Source: Epithemia pelagica | Taxonomy: Eukaryota > Bacillariophyta > Bacillariophyceae > Surirellales > Surirellaceae | DNA length: 64,000 nucleotides | Reading direction: 5' to 3' | NCBI GenBank assembly: GCA_946965045.2 | Contig: OX337240.1 | Coordinates: 124,001 to 188,000, forward strand | Part shown: positions 19,143 through 29,464 of the stretch, in pieces | How positions within the stretch are numbered: the stretch's first letter is position 1 | Layout of the letters: each line of letters begins with the position of its first letter | The notes under the pieces: model-generated | The model's database searches: none | What the model saw: the letters and a program-made list of their open reading frames with translations, nothing else | What the model was told of the DNA's origin: nothing | Program-made: the position numbers and the translations under genes

Positions 19143-22100
19143 CTATGTTTCACACTCATCTTCTGCAACTAGTTCGTCTTCATCATCATCATTCATAGTA
19201 CCCAAAGACGCGTCGTCGTCCTCCTCGTCATCGTCACTGTCATCGTAGTAGTCCTCGTCATCGTTATCGTCACTATCCTCATCTTCCTCAGGGTCTACAA
19301 CAAGTGATGTTCCATGTGTCATCTGGTCTACATCGTCAATTGGTGTCCATGTACCAGGTTCAAAAAAATCCCAGTCATCGAGATCCATAATATCCGCCAA
19401 TTCTTCTACCGATTGTTCGTCCGATTTGTTTTCCTCTCTTGGCTGTTCCGCACCTCTATTGCTAGCTCCATTGTCCGTTGGTGACTGTCCAGCAGTAACA
19501 GTGACTTCCATTGATTGTCCGGCATCTCCATTCTCATTCGTCGACTGCTCAGCACCTCCATTCTCATTCGTCGACTGCTCAGCACCTCCATTCTCATTCG
19601 TCGACTGCTCAGCACCTCCATTCTCATTTGTCGACTGCTCAGCACCTCCACTCTCATCTCTTGACTGCCCGGCTCCTCCACTTTCATTACCTGTCTGTTG
19701 ACCACCTCCATTGTCTTGTGTACCCGGAATTCTGCGACAAAATTCCATTGTACCCTTATTCTTTGCAACCCAGGTTTTCCTTGCCAGCGCATTGTCCTCG
19801 CTGCAATTTGCATTACCTTCTGTTATATCACTGTATTCGTATCGACACATGAAAACCATGCGTCGTTGCAACCATCTCGCCATTGGTTCTAGTCTGGACC
19901 TCCTACCCTTTCCCCTATTTGTACTACCACCCCTTTGTGTTCTGGAAAAATAGAACGTCTTAAATAAACTATTGAATGCTGTAACAGTGTAGGTGAGTAG
20001 CCATTTTCAACAAACAAGAGAACCTCTTTCGCTTTCGCAGGTTACTACTCACCTTCCCACCCCTGTTGAGCGTGGGATGACAGGTTGCGCCAGTGGATCA
20101 GGTATTCCATTACGTGACCACTACCTATCAAGTGTGCGTAGTTGGTTATCCCATTCTCACCACACAAATCCACCCAAGTTGCAAAGAACTCATCCGCCTT
20201 GCGCTGATAGTCAAAAATCTCACTGTCTGTCATGCTGGTTTTCTTGTTAAGTCGTTCCATGGAAATGACGTAGTCGGCTACACACTGCTTCCACTTGACT
20301 CGTTTCTCTGGGTTTGCGATACATATATCTACCAGTTCATCAAACTTGGGTAACATTCTTCGGATGCGGACGTTGTCCATAGTGATAGTTCCAAGTTTAC
20401 GCTTCTTCTTCTCATACGGTGCTTTCCACTGCGTCGGCATATCACTCGTTCCCAGTATGGACTGGTTCATACATTTTTGGACTCGCTTGATGAAGTGGTT
20501 ACATCGCTTTATTTCTGAATTGTCATATTCTTCAGGCATCCAATCGAACTCTTTGACCTTTGCACTTGCCAGACCGTGTCGCAAACACATGGTAAGAATC
20601 TTGATTCCCATGCGATTCTCCATATGGAGAATGCATGGGACCGTGTCCATCATATAGACAATTGCGGTAGCAGTCTTGGACTGCTTATAATCATCTAACA
20701 CCTTCTTCGCTTGGTAGTAAATCCACTCTTTGACATGGTGGGCCTTGAGTCGTCGTTGTCGTTGCTCTAGTGTACCATGCACATCTAGTTCTCTAACCAC
20801 CAGATCATTGGTTATGAACCTCGCATATTCCAGACGCTTGGCAACATCGGCTTTGCCTAGATCAAAATGGATGGACTTGATGTTCTCCTTCTGAACTTTG
20901 GTTGGGTCCATCCTGGGGTCCTCTTGCATAATCAACTCGGAATCACCCCATATATCAGTTAGACTCTCGTAGATGCTAGGCATCTCCTTGACGAAGTGGT
21001 CCACTTCCTTTTGTAGACTGTCTACATGAGCCCTTGTACACATCTTGTGATGTCTACATACCCAGTTTGTTTTCTTGGAATGTCCTAGTTGCGAGCACAG
21101 GCTGCAGTCTTCGACACGTCCTGTGGGGAGATGGAGTTCTCCACTTCGTACAGTACATTTCGAACAAGGGAAGTTAACTTGTTGAGCGGCCCCACCACGC
21201 CCAAGTAGCTTCCACTCGCAACTCATATCGCAATTAGTGCATATTTTGAGCGGCCATACTCCGAATTTCGTGGGAAGTACTTTTACGGCAGCTTCACGGA
21301 TCTCTTCGATCATGTTCCGAAAGATCGATCGCACTAAGCCCTTGCTCTCTGGACGACAAACACACAACCGGAAAACAACTGTTGCGTGATTGGGCAAGAG
21401 GGTTGGACATGTCGTTGAACTTCAGCCCTCCCAGTGTATGGCTTAAGTTTTTCGTGAAAAGAGCGCCGTCCAAACTCTGTGCCAACTGGATGGGCCGCCA
21501 ACAAGCGTCTCCGTACAGACAATTGCCTGCCACTAATATTCCTGCCATAACATCGGCTGCCCGGAAGGCAAATCCTTCCGACCCATCGGTCTTGTGCCGG
21601 AAAAGTCGGTAGGGGCAGAGAAGACTCCCAAACTTCTCGACTTCTTGGGCTACATCCTGGATACAAGAACTACTTGGGATAAGTGTGTGTGTATTAGCAA
21701 CTCCATTGCTTTCCACTTGTCGTAGGACTTCAATGCCGCCAAGGTTTAGGACGCCACCTGCGAGATCCATTTTCCGTAGAATGTTAAACGGTGTGAAGAC
21801 GTAATCGCGTACATATTTACGAAATACACCATATGCATTCTCGAACATGAGCCCATTGTGTATGGATTTGTCAAGGCACAGTTGTGCCACGTCTCGGAAG
21901 AATTCTCCTGCTGCTCTACTCGTGTCATCCATCCTACTGGTCCTTGATACGAGGATTTCTCGGATATGTGACACCAGTTTTTCACGGTCCTTGATGTCGT
22001 AGCAAGAGGCGGGGAGATCAATCTCTTTGCTTGTCGCTTTTGTTTCCGCGTCTTTATCCCTCCAATACCGAAGGTCATCTGATCTATTCTTCAGCTTTCT

Positions 22101-22754
22101 TCTACAATCGGTCAAATCGTCGGTTACTTTCTTCAGGGACTTGCGATAGTCAGACACAGCTTGATGTGCTTGTAGCAGATCCTGTTCCAAACAATGGATC
22201 TGATTGTGGAGACGTGTGATTTCTTCGTTGTCTTCTTGTGTCGAATCCATGTTGGCAGATTCGTCAGCATTATCTAGAGTTTCATTACTACTAAGGTACG
22301 TCTTATTTCTTGTCTCTTCAGTTGTTGATGAGTCGCCTTGCTCATCTCTGGACTGCTTACTCTCTGCATTTTCGAATGGGGGCAGGTCATCTAATTCTTC
22401 ATTGTCGACATCAAACGACTCGGCTTCATCGACTGCATGGTCTCGAGAATCATGAGCATAAAAGCTGTGATGGCTGAGGGGGTCCTGGAAAAGAGGTAAG
22501 TTTAACAGAAACTGTGGAGTTTCTTTCTTGTTTGCAGCGTCGTTGTATTCGTCTTCATCAATCTCACTAATGAGGTCGTCATCGTCTTGAGGAACATTCC
22601 CTTGGGTTGGGTTCTTAGTTTCATCCTTGCCTTGTGGATGCTGGTACAGAATGCTTTCGAGAGTGGATGATGGAGGTGGAGGTATGATCCTTGATCGTTT
22701 CCTCCTCTGTCGTTTCTTGCGTTTGCGAGTCGTTCTCATGGAATTTGTCGCCAT
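19143..22754 (-). CDS. Large hypothetical protein of the 6.9-kb element (frameshift, spliced)
   Basis: Starts at an ATG at 22754 with a strongly basic NLS-like stretch (TRKRKKRQRRKRSR), then an acidic region, a coiled coil (about 21.9-22.2 kb) and a folded part. Near 21300-21400 the frame shifts by one. The continuation holds Cys-rich clusters (CTNCDMSC, CSKC, CSLC, CRHHKMC) resembling zinc-binding sites. Exon 2 ends at 20053 with GAAG|GTGAGT. The 74-bp intron 19979-20052 ends TTACAG, and the last exon is basic (RTQRGG, NRGKGRR) then very acidic, with GGAEQSTNEN repeats. Whether the 21.3-kb shift is a mutation, an assembly error or recoding cannot be decided. Function unknown; DNA binding is plausible. 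Confidence 0.55.
19515..19700. repeat. 30-bp coding minisatellite
   Basis: CCTCCATTCTCATTCGTCGACTGCTCAGCA-type units of 30 bp are repeated four times nearly perfectly, with three or four degenerate flanking units. On the minus strand they encode GGAEQSTNEN repeats in the tail of the large hypothetical protein. The unit length keeps the frame. Confidence 0.85.
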
Positions 22755-23331
22755 TGCATGGTCGACAAAACAAATCAATTGGCGGTGGTTTTGGAGAGTT
22801 CTTCTTCTTTGGGTCGATGTATGTGGGATGCCAGAAATTTGTGTGCTTGGATCTACAGGTGTATCGACCGCCTATTGCCTTGCGGTTTATCTTGTGAGAA
22901 GGACGGAAACCAGACTCGTCGTCTGCCTTTTTGCATTGGCTACAGAAGGTGTATCCTGGGTAGCGTTCCTCGCGGTCTCTGCCATAAACAGAGCAGGGGA
23001 CATGGTCTTCGTCCATAAAATCAAGAACAATCTGGGCAATCCGCTTTCTCTCAACAGAGTTTTTTTCACATGTGATATTCGATTCTTTGCGTCGGGTCCT
23101 TGTCTGTTTGTTGGGAGATGGAAGGAGCTTCTGGGCTTCCTCCGCTTCGCGTTTTGCCAGTTCGGCGAGAATTTCTTCTTCCGTCTTGAACCTGCTATCC
23201 TTGGCACCTCCATCGTTGGAATCTGATGCCGTCTCTTTTTCTCGAAGGCGACGAGACTTCCGAGAACCTTCAGTGGAAGCGGTGGGTTGCCTCTTCTTTG
23301 CGTAGTTCTTCGGGGGCTTCTGTTTTGGCAT
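22621..23331 (-). CDS. Hypothetical basic protein with Cys-rich motif, overlapping the next gene
   Basis: 236 residues, ATG at 23331. The N-terminal half is Lys/Arg/Glu-rich with a predicted helix (EEEILAELAKREAEEAQKLL). The middle has FCSQCKK...YTCRSKH...FCRPCNGDKF, a spaced Cys/His set that may bind zinc. Its 3' end (22621-22754) overlaps, in another frame, the start of the large downstream ORF. It may therefore be the true N-terminus of that protein before a frameshift, or a separate overlapping gene. I see no intron that would join them. Confidence 0.55.
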   Translation of the reverse strand: MPKQKPPKNYAKKRQPTASTEGSRKSRRLREKETASDSNDGGAKDSRFKTEEEILAELAKREAEEAQKLLPSPNKQTRTRRKESNITCEKNSVERKRIAQIVLDFMDEDHVPCSVYGRDREERYPGYTFCSQCKKADDESGFRPSHKINRKAIGGRYTCRSKHTNFWHPTYIDPKKKNSPKPPPIDLFCRPCNGDKFHENDSQTQETTEEETIKDHTSTSIIHSRKHSVPASTRQG

Positions 23332-24009
23332 TCAACGAGGATAGGATAAGTAATAATACAAGTATTACTCGACTCAAATGGCGCTGTCCTCATTGTTTCA
23401 TCGTCGACTTCTCTCGGTTGGAGTTCGTACTTCTGATGACTCAACTACGATTGAAAGGCGATTAGGTTGGTGTATGTTATTCATTGATGTATATAAATTA
23501 ATGCTGTAGAGGTGTGCACGTGTGAGTGGGTGTGCTGTGCTCGCATTTTTTTCCCAAAATTTCGTTTGTGTGTGAAAGGTGCCAATTGGACCCGTTGTAT
23601 CTCGACGAATATTACCTACTTTTGTCATCGGACAAAAACGTAACATTGTGTTGTATTGATAGTGTCATGGACCGTTGGCCGATGACAAAGTTAGTGGGTA
23701 TTGCATTGGCAGTTTAGAACCAAAATCGGATGGTCGTTGGGAATGAAATTTTGGTGGTTATATTTAACAAAGGATGAGCCACTGTTTGGGTCATAGTTGG
23801 TGGGGGGTTTCTGATACGACATCTTGGTGGATCTTGGACGTTGGGGTCTCGCCATGCGCGCACAATATGCACAGAATGCTGCTATTGTGGAAGCCATGTC
23901 ACAAAGTGTCACATAAGTGTCACACACGAGAGGGAAACCGCGCGACTCGCACGAAACTACTTCCCGGTCGTACAAAAAATTCCTACTGTAGTATAAAAAT
24001 GTGAGACGA
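23332..24009. other. Right non-coding part of the 6.9-kb element
   Basis: About 680 bp without a supported gene. It includes TTGTGTTGTATTGATAGTGTCATGG and CATGTCACAAAGTGTCACATAAGTGTCACA (near 23895-23925), a short direct repeat of GTGTCACA. It ends at the right terminal repeat 24010-24022. Confidence 0.5.
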
Positions 24010-24022
24010 ACTACCTACACAG

Positions 24023-24697
24023 TCTGGTATGGAGTTAGTGAACGAAGCATTGCGTCGAATTTGTGTCTGGAATTTGTATGGCAAGGACAATGGAATTGGA
24101 TTGCCTTGGTGGGAATATGTCAAGCACTTTACCGAACTCTGTGATAGTGAATCCGTTGCGTCTGGAGGCAAGGTCTTTAGCGATAAAGCCTGTGTGAAAC
24201 AGGCCATGGAATTAGCGGGAGTAGACAAGGATATGGTCGATGAGTGCATGGAAAAATCTGGTGGTACAACGGAGGATCAACCAAACCAACTTTTGGAGAA
24301 GGCATTGGCGGATCAACGGGCGTCGGATGTTGGTCATATTCCCCTTCTTGTTGTGAACCAAGCTGTCATCTGCGGTTCCTTGAATTTGGATACAACATTC
24401 AGGGCAATATGCACCGGCTTTGCAGCTGGATCAGTGCCACCAATTTGTCTCGAGTGTGCCACTTCTCAGGACAAGAAGACATGCGTAGAACACAGCTCGG
24501 GTGCCTACCAAACTAACGGGTTACTCGGTATCAATACCCGAAATACCGGTGTGGCCATATGTATCGTGGTCGTGGTGATGGTCCTTCTGATGGTTTTCTT
24601 TGCTTTGGACAGGCGCCAAAAGGCTTTTATGCGACAGCAAAGTCAAAGTGATGAGGATGACCTCGATGACAGAGCTGTAACCTTAGAATTGTCCTAG
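24023..24697 (+). CDS. Vacuolar sorting receptor, C-terminal half (luminal end, TM, cytosolic tail)
   Basis: Open frame from SGMELVNEALRRICVWN through LPWWEYVKHFTELC, then the thioredoxin-like VSR segment (CVKQAMELAGVDKDMVDECM...IPLLVVNQAVICGSLN...AICTGF). These match plant VSR positions such as W-W-D-Y-V and the P-x-L-V-I-N...Y-R-G-K-L region. A short Cys pair (CLECATSQDKKTC), a single TM helix (VAICIVVVVMVLLMVFFAL) and an acidic 35-residue tail follow. It either starts at the Met at 24029 or, more likely, is an exon with acceptor ACACAG just before 24023. The preceding segment ATGQEVV of the N-terminal half resembles SGMELV here, so the two halves may overlap or derive from two paralogues. 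EGF repeats seen in plants are absent. Confidence 0.82.
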   Translation, partial: SGMELVNEALRRICVWNLYGKDNGIGLPWWEYVKHFTELCDSESVASGGKVFSDKACVKQAMELAGVDKDMVDECMEKSGGTTEDQPNQLLEKALADQRASDVGHIPLLVVNQAVICGSLNLDTTFRAICTGFAAGSVPPICLECATSQDKKTCVEHSSGAYQTNGLLGINTRNTGVAICIVVVVMVLLMVFFALDRRQKAFMRQQSQSDEDDLDDRAVTLELS

Positions 24698-25653
24698 ACA
24701 ACGAGAGAAATAAGGGACATGTCAATGGAGAGAGCCACACACAATGCCGATTATACGCAAAAGACACACAGCAATCAGAACTATGTGTGAAAAGAAGAGC
24801 AGTCTGGATGGCACGATGCCCGCCCTGTCCCCAGTGGCTGCTGCACTCGATCGCTCGTGTATTGCGTCCTTGCCTTTACTGGTACTCTTACTACTCCACA
24901 AACCAATCATGGCCCTTTGCTTTCGCAAGAATTCTAACCCATCTCTGTTCACCAGGATACACAACATGCACCCCACGACTCGTCCTAGTCTCTCTGTATA
25001 CCAACACACCCGGTAAAGATCGTCTGACGAAACACTGTCGTCTTATCGAAAGCACAAGAAGGTTATTCTCCATACAGAACAGGCCTGGACGACCATCCCT
25101 TGGACAGCACTCCGGCGACAACATATGAGAACATGGCAGAGCATGCTCGGCACACACGAATCACGAACAGAGGTGACAGTGGAGTTTGTTGGAGCCGTCG
25201 TGTAGACGTGAAGGCAAATCCCTATGGTAAACCTTCGTATGTTCCAGATTTTCTAACAAACACAATAATCTTGGCGACGTCAATGGTCCGGAGCCTGTCT
25301 CCACGCCATCTCGGCAAGGCCAGTCACCGACACAGAAAGATGGGGTTTGCTTTTCTTGTGGAAAACTGGAAAACACCTGGGCCAGTCGTAGACCAAAAAG
25401 AAGATGGCCCCCGAGAGGTCAATCATGTCAATATTCAATAGGGCTACCAGGTGCTTGGAACATGGGGGGATGATACTATGAATCCTCTATTATGCACGTC
25501 ATCAAACAACGGCTTCCAACTGACGTATTTCACCTAAATACGTCAGTACTTTCAAGCAGGTGGCATAGTGTGACCAGTGACCGGCCTTTCTATAATCTCT
25601 TTTATCCCCCTTTGACGCACGGAACTTTCGGTTCAAGCAACCCCCGAAGCCAC
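24698..25653. other. Intergenic, left part of the duplicated segment
   Basis: No gene is supported. From about 25140 it is homologous to 13885-14030 (upstream of copy E), with an added stretch near 25390-25620 before the gene relic. Confidence 0.6.
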
Positions 25654-26270
25654 ATGAAACTCATTGGCAATGTCTCCATGTGTGTCGTAATGACAGCCTT
25701 GTTGCTTCCCTCTGTCACAGTATCCTTGGCCGGCTTTGGCTCGGGTGGAATTGTCGTTGGATCCAAGGTCACGATGTGGCAATTGGCGATTGGGGGTGTG
25801 GAAGCAGGATCCTTGTTCTGGAAAGGAGCAGTCACGGTGGCGGGAGCAGCCGCCTCGTGGAGAGGAAGCAAGCAGTTTGGAAGGCTCCAAAGAGCGTCTC
25901 GAAGGAAGTACAGGACATTTACAAAATAAGAACTTCAAACACATCTACTATATCCGATGGAAACATGTTTGTAGTACTACTTTTCGGTGACCTGGAGTTA
26001 GACTGTAAAGCACTACGTGCGCCATAGCATTTCTTAGAAGAATCCGTACTCACACACCTCTTTTCTGGTGTACCAGTTCGTGGTCATCCCGCTTTCAAAC
26101 GAATTCGCCTGTCGTTTTGGTCTTGGAATTCTATGTATATTTCTCTCTCTTCTACTCTACTAGCTAGGAGTGGAAGCACTCGGGGACATCCTCTCTGCAA
26201 TTCTCGCTTCCTTGTTGCTTTGCTATGATGAAGAATGTCTCATCCATTGTCGAATCCCTCCTCTAGCCAA
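25140..26270. repeat. Segmental duplication, right copy (partner 13885-14700)
   Basis: Same order of blocks as the left copy: 5' flank, Ifi-6-16-like gene, then a 3' flank with TATATCCGATGGAAACAT and, after about 250 extra bases, GAAGAATGTCTCATCCATTG. Orientation is the same. The VSR gene and the 6.9-kb element lie between the two copies. Confidence 0.8.
25654..25929 (+). pseudogene. Ifi-6-16/ISG12-like protein, copy F (internal deletion)
   Basis: HMKLIGNVSMCVVMTALLLP...SLAGFGSGGIVVGS...AGSLF matches copy E nearly residue for residue. The following AKLQGMGASGLFLSGI is missing and WKGAVTVAGAA follows directly. A further deletion then puts the acidic tail into a wrong frame (RGSKQFGRLQRASRRKYRTF). 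The upstream part of the frame (to 25492) is unrelated to copy E's N-terminus. Non-functional as read. Confidence 0.82.
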
Positions 26271-27563
26271 ACAGTAGGTGGGTCGGTGGGTCGGTGGGTC
26301 GGTGGGTCGGTCGGTCGGTCTCGTAGGTACCCTCCGATTGCGGGGGTACCTCCCGTCTGCTGTCCATACGGTTATTGCCAAATTTTCCTAAAAAATGTAA
26401 AAATTACTTCTGTCAAATTTCCTTTGATTTAGCAAATTATTATAACGTCCAAGCCAACTGTAATAACTGGCTTGGCCATATTGTGTAGCCGCTTGCGCTC
26501 ATGCAAACCGTGATTGACGAGACATGTGCACAGAGAAATCTACGAGCCCATTTTGTACTCTATAGTCTATACTGTTTCAGAAGCGAGTACTCTTTACGCA
26601 GTAGTGGATCAAGCTTCACGGAATCATCACGCACACACACCAAACCATGAAATACACACACATCATGGATCATGGTGCAATGCACCTCTAGGAGTATCAA
26701 CTATCAACACAAGCTCCTGGCACTTTGTCTATGGGAAAGATAAAAAGAATAGTCCACTACTAGTTTAGGCTGCCTCCTTCCTGGGCTTATACACCCCATG
26801 ATGATGCTATCAAAACTTCGCCTCATCATTGCAGTGGTTGATTGTTCTTTGCAGTGGTTGATTGTCATGTTTCATGTTGTCATCCTTCCTTTGATGCATT
26901 CCGCCTTCACTTGTGATCTAGGTGGATGGTTTTGACCATAAAGTTGTCACTGTGGTCGTTCGTACGGCTGGATTGGTTTTTGGTGTGCTCATGGTCGTCT
27001 TTTGTGGTGTTGCTCGAAAAGTGAGACGATTCCTGGCCCTTTTGTGCCAGAAATACAAGGCGTGACCGGTGCGTCGATTTCGAACGATCGAAGGGAGGCT
27101 GGCGATATTACCCGGCTGGCGCTTTGGGAAAAAATACGGGACAATTTTTTTCCTTTCGGATGACGGACGAACAAAGGTACCCCCCCAAACGCACCCAAAG
27201 CTCCAAAACGCGATGAATTAAAACCCGAATGGGAATCCAATCGGCTTTCCATCGGCCGCGTGTGAGGCATCGGACAGACCGTTTTTTGGTCACCGTTGCT
27301 TAACAAGGAAGAGCCCGCGAGAATCCGAAATCCGAAAGATGCGAACCGTCCGTTGGCTGTCCATTCTATGATTCTTGTGTGCAATGGCCTTGTGTTGTTC
27401 GCCGTCTTCCATGACATCATGGAGGACCACTGACGGTTCTCTTCCAACATTATATTCTTATCATGATGGCGACTTCTTCTACCTACTATTAGGTAGTCCT
27501 ATCTTTATGGGATCACAGCCGCCTTTTTAGCGCTCGTTTTCTACTAATCTCACAATCTGTGCT
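25930..27563. other. Intergenic, no confident gene
   Basis: 1.6 kb. A short plus-strand frame near 26930-27070 (VVTVVVRTAGLVFGVLMVVFCGVARKVRRFL) encodes one membrane-like helix and could be the relic of a C-terminus, but I cannot place it. The rest has no features apart from the G-rich repeat listed separately. Confidence 0.5.
26274..26325 (+). repeat. GGTGGGTC tandem repeat, G-quadruplex candidate
   Basis: GGTGGGTC repeated four times followed by GGTC repeats. With four GGG runs spaced by five bases it meets the simple sequence pattern for a G-quadruplex on the plus strand. Confidence 0.8.
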
Positions 27564-27686
27564 TTGATCCAGGGACAGAGTGTTCTTGTTCTTGTTGTTG
27601 TTGTTGTCGTTGTTATTGTTGCGTCTTGTCAGAGAACCAGGCCAACTACAAACGAAAACCAACACCACCCAGAGACTCGCCAGAAG

Positions 27687-28241
27687 ATGGTGTCCATGAG
27701 CAACGCCAAGAAGACGATTCTTGTTTTGGTATGGTTGGTGAGTTTGTACTCGACGAGCTTGGTGCATGGTCGACGAATCTCTTTTGGTCCAAAACGACAT
27801 CAGCAGCAAGAAGAAGAGGAACTGCAGCAAGAGCAACCACAAGATACTTCCGAACCACCCGGAACCAACAAGCCTCGCAAGACGAAACGACAAATTCGTC
27901 AAGAAGAAAAAGGGGACGAAATGGAAACCGCCACCGCCACCACTCTTTGGAATCCTTACCAGCAAGAACTATTTCCGACTGCCATGCAGCTTCCCCCTCC
28001 TCGATCCCTCCCCGAACAAGAGGATTCCTCCTCTGGATCGACTACTACTAGGACGAGTCGTGGACTGGATCGTCCTCGTCGGGTGGTGAAACTGCAACCG
28101 GGGGAACGGAGATTGTACACACCATCTCCTCCGACATGTCCCCCAGGCAGCAGCAAAGGGATGATGATGATGATGGGATCCAGTTGCGGAGGCGGCAAGG
28201 CCATGATGGGCTCGAGTACGAGCAGTGATAGAGGCAAGTAA
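27687..28241 (+). CDS. Small secreted low-complexity protein
   Basis: About 184 residues. I choose the ATG at 27687 (or 27696) because it starts a good signal peptide: KKTILVLVWLVSLYSTSLVHG. An upstream in-frame ATG would add a run of Val and is less likely. The mature part is Gln/Glu-rich, then Lys/Arg-rich (KPRKTKRQIRQEEKG), then Pro/Ser-rich, and ends in a Met/Gly/Ser tail (GMMMMMGSSCGGGKAMMGSS). No known domain. Composition and secretion signal fit diatom cell-wall or extracellular-matrix proteins, which is inference. Confidence 0.6.
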   Translation: MVSMSNAKKTILVLVWLVSLYSTSLVHGRRISFGPKRHQQQEEEELQQEQPQDTSEPPGTNKPRKTKRQIRQEEKGDEMETATATTLWNPYQQELFPTAMQLPPPRSLPEQEDSSSGSTTTRTSRGLDRPRRVVKLQPGERRLYTPSPPTCPPGSSKGMMMMMGSSCGGGKAMMGSSTSSDRGK

Positions 28242-29267
28242 TGGTAAGAACACACCACGCCAAGGATCACGAACGACCGGATACCAATGCCCCCAGATGA
28301 CTCGTTTCCTTCCATAGCAAGACTTGTGGTGTGTGTGTGTTTGTTGGTGTGTTGGTGGTCCTGTACTCGTCTTGTCTCCGAATAGGATGAAGTATAACGG
28401 CAAGGTAGTTTCTTTTACTTTTTCATTCCATCTATTGTCGTTGCAACCACACTATCATAGAATCACAGTTCCAGTAGCAACACGAGAGCAGGCAGAGAAC
28501 TTCCTTGTACTAGCTACCGTGTCGAGAAACGTCAAACTATTCCATCTGTCGTGTATCCTGGTGGAACACCAAACGCAATACAATACAACGCAACAAAACG
28601 GCAGTTGCTTCGAAAACAGCACCCGCCCAAAAATTCTCTTGTGGTTCTGAAAACGAGAAATTCTGTACGTTCTTCTTCTGGCATGTGTGGAAGGCATCAT
28701 CATCATCATTATCTCTTGTGGGAGTGGCGAGTCCGATGGCAGCTCGCTTTCGAATGCGTAGTTTGTATCCGTATCCCATCGGCCGGAGGAAGAACCATTA
28801 TTATTATATTTGTGAGGGCACATACCCCCCAAAGATCCTTTCCCACCACGCACCACGCTCCCTAAATGGCCTGCTCCTACAATATGTCATTGAAGTGTGT
28901 GATCTGACCCTACAGATTTTGAGGTGAACTACCAAAAGCGATCCGGAAGATTCAGTGGTAGCTACCACTCCTACATAGCCCAAGCTAGAGGATCACGCCT
29001 ACCAAGACCAAGATCCTAGAACCTACCTACCTAGAACCCACAACCCACAACGCGCCGACCAAATGGTCCGAGGTTTGAGTTTTAGTGTTGTTTTCTTGGA
29101 TGAGCCACAAAACCTCTTTACGAAGAACCAACCACACAAAAGAAAACAAAACCAAACATGCAACAACACGAATCCGAGATCGTAGATATTACCTGCATTC
29201 TACCGAGTCGTCCTCCGACTTGTGTGCGTGAGTTGGCTCGTTTGGGAATCGGATACTTCTATCCATC
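28242..29267. other. Intergenic, no supported gene
   Basis: About 1 kb between the secreted protein gene and the hairpin. A short run (ATCATCATCATCATTATC near 28694) and TGTGTGTGTGT near 28330 are microsatellite-like. No coding signal is seen. Confidence 0.6.
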
Positions 29268-29464
29268 TGGTTTCATGACCCCAAACATGAGTAAAAATCC
29301 CTAAGCAAGAGAGCAACGCGAGACACTCGAAACCATTTTGTTGCATGTGAGTGGGTATTCTGTGACATGACGACGTCACACTCACACGCAACAAAATGGT
29401 TTCGAGTGTCTCGCGTTGCTCTCTTGCTTTGGGATTTTTACTCATGTTTGGGGTCATGAAACCA
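29268..29464. repeat. Near-perfect 86-bp inverted repeat (long hairpin)
   Basis: The arm 29268-29353 is the reverse complement of 29379-29464 with only two differences (CCCTAAG/CCCAAAG and GCATGTG/GCGTGTG). The 25-bp spacer itself contains GTGAC...GTCAC, continuing the stem. It starts about 175 bp beyond the stop codon of the P450 gene, on the side where that minus-strand gene's 3'UTR or terminator would lie. Confidence 0.92.

Larger units (their letters stand above)
17109..24022. mobile_element. 6.9-kb element with 13-bp terminal inverted repeats
   Basis: CTGTGTAGGTAGT at 17109-17121 is mirrored exactly by ACTACCTACACAG at 24010-24022. These positions bracket two convergent spliced genes (17481-19103 plus; 19143-23331 minus) and separate the two VSR halves. 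The terminal dinucleotide on the right is AG in a pyrimidine-poor but plausible acceptor context, immediately before VSR codons. I cannot identify a clear target-site duplication, and no transposase family is recognised, so the mobile-element call rests on the repeats, the gene interruption and the compact gene pair. Confidence 0.55.

Noticed and set aside
17109-24022. Target-site duplication for the 6.9-kb element
   Set aside because: Flanking bases (ATCAAG left, TCTGGT right) do not match; the element call rests on the inverted repeats alone.
26989-27450. 153-codon minus-strand frame
   Set aside because: No motif, unlikely residue usage, no conserved start context; the opposite strand looks weakly more protein-like but is also unsupported.
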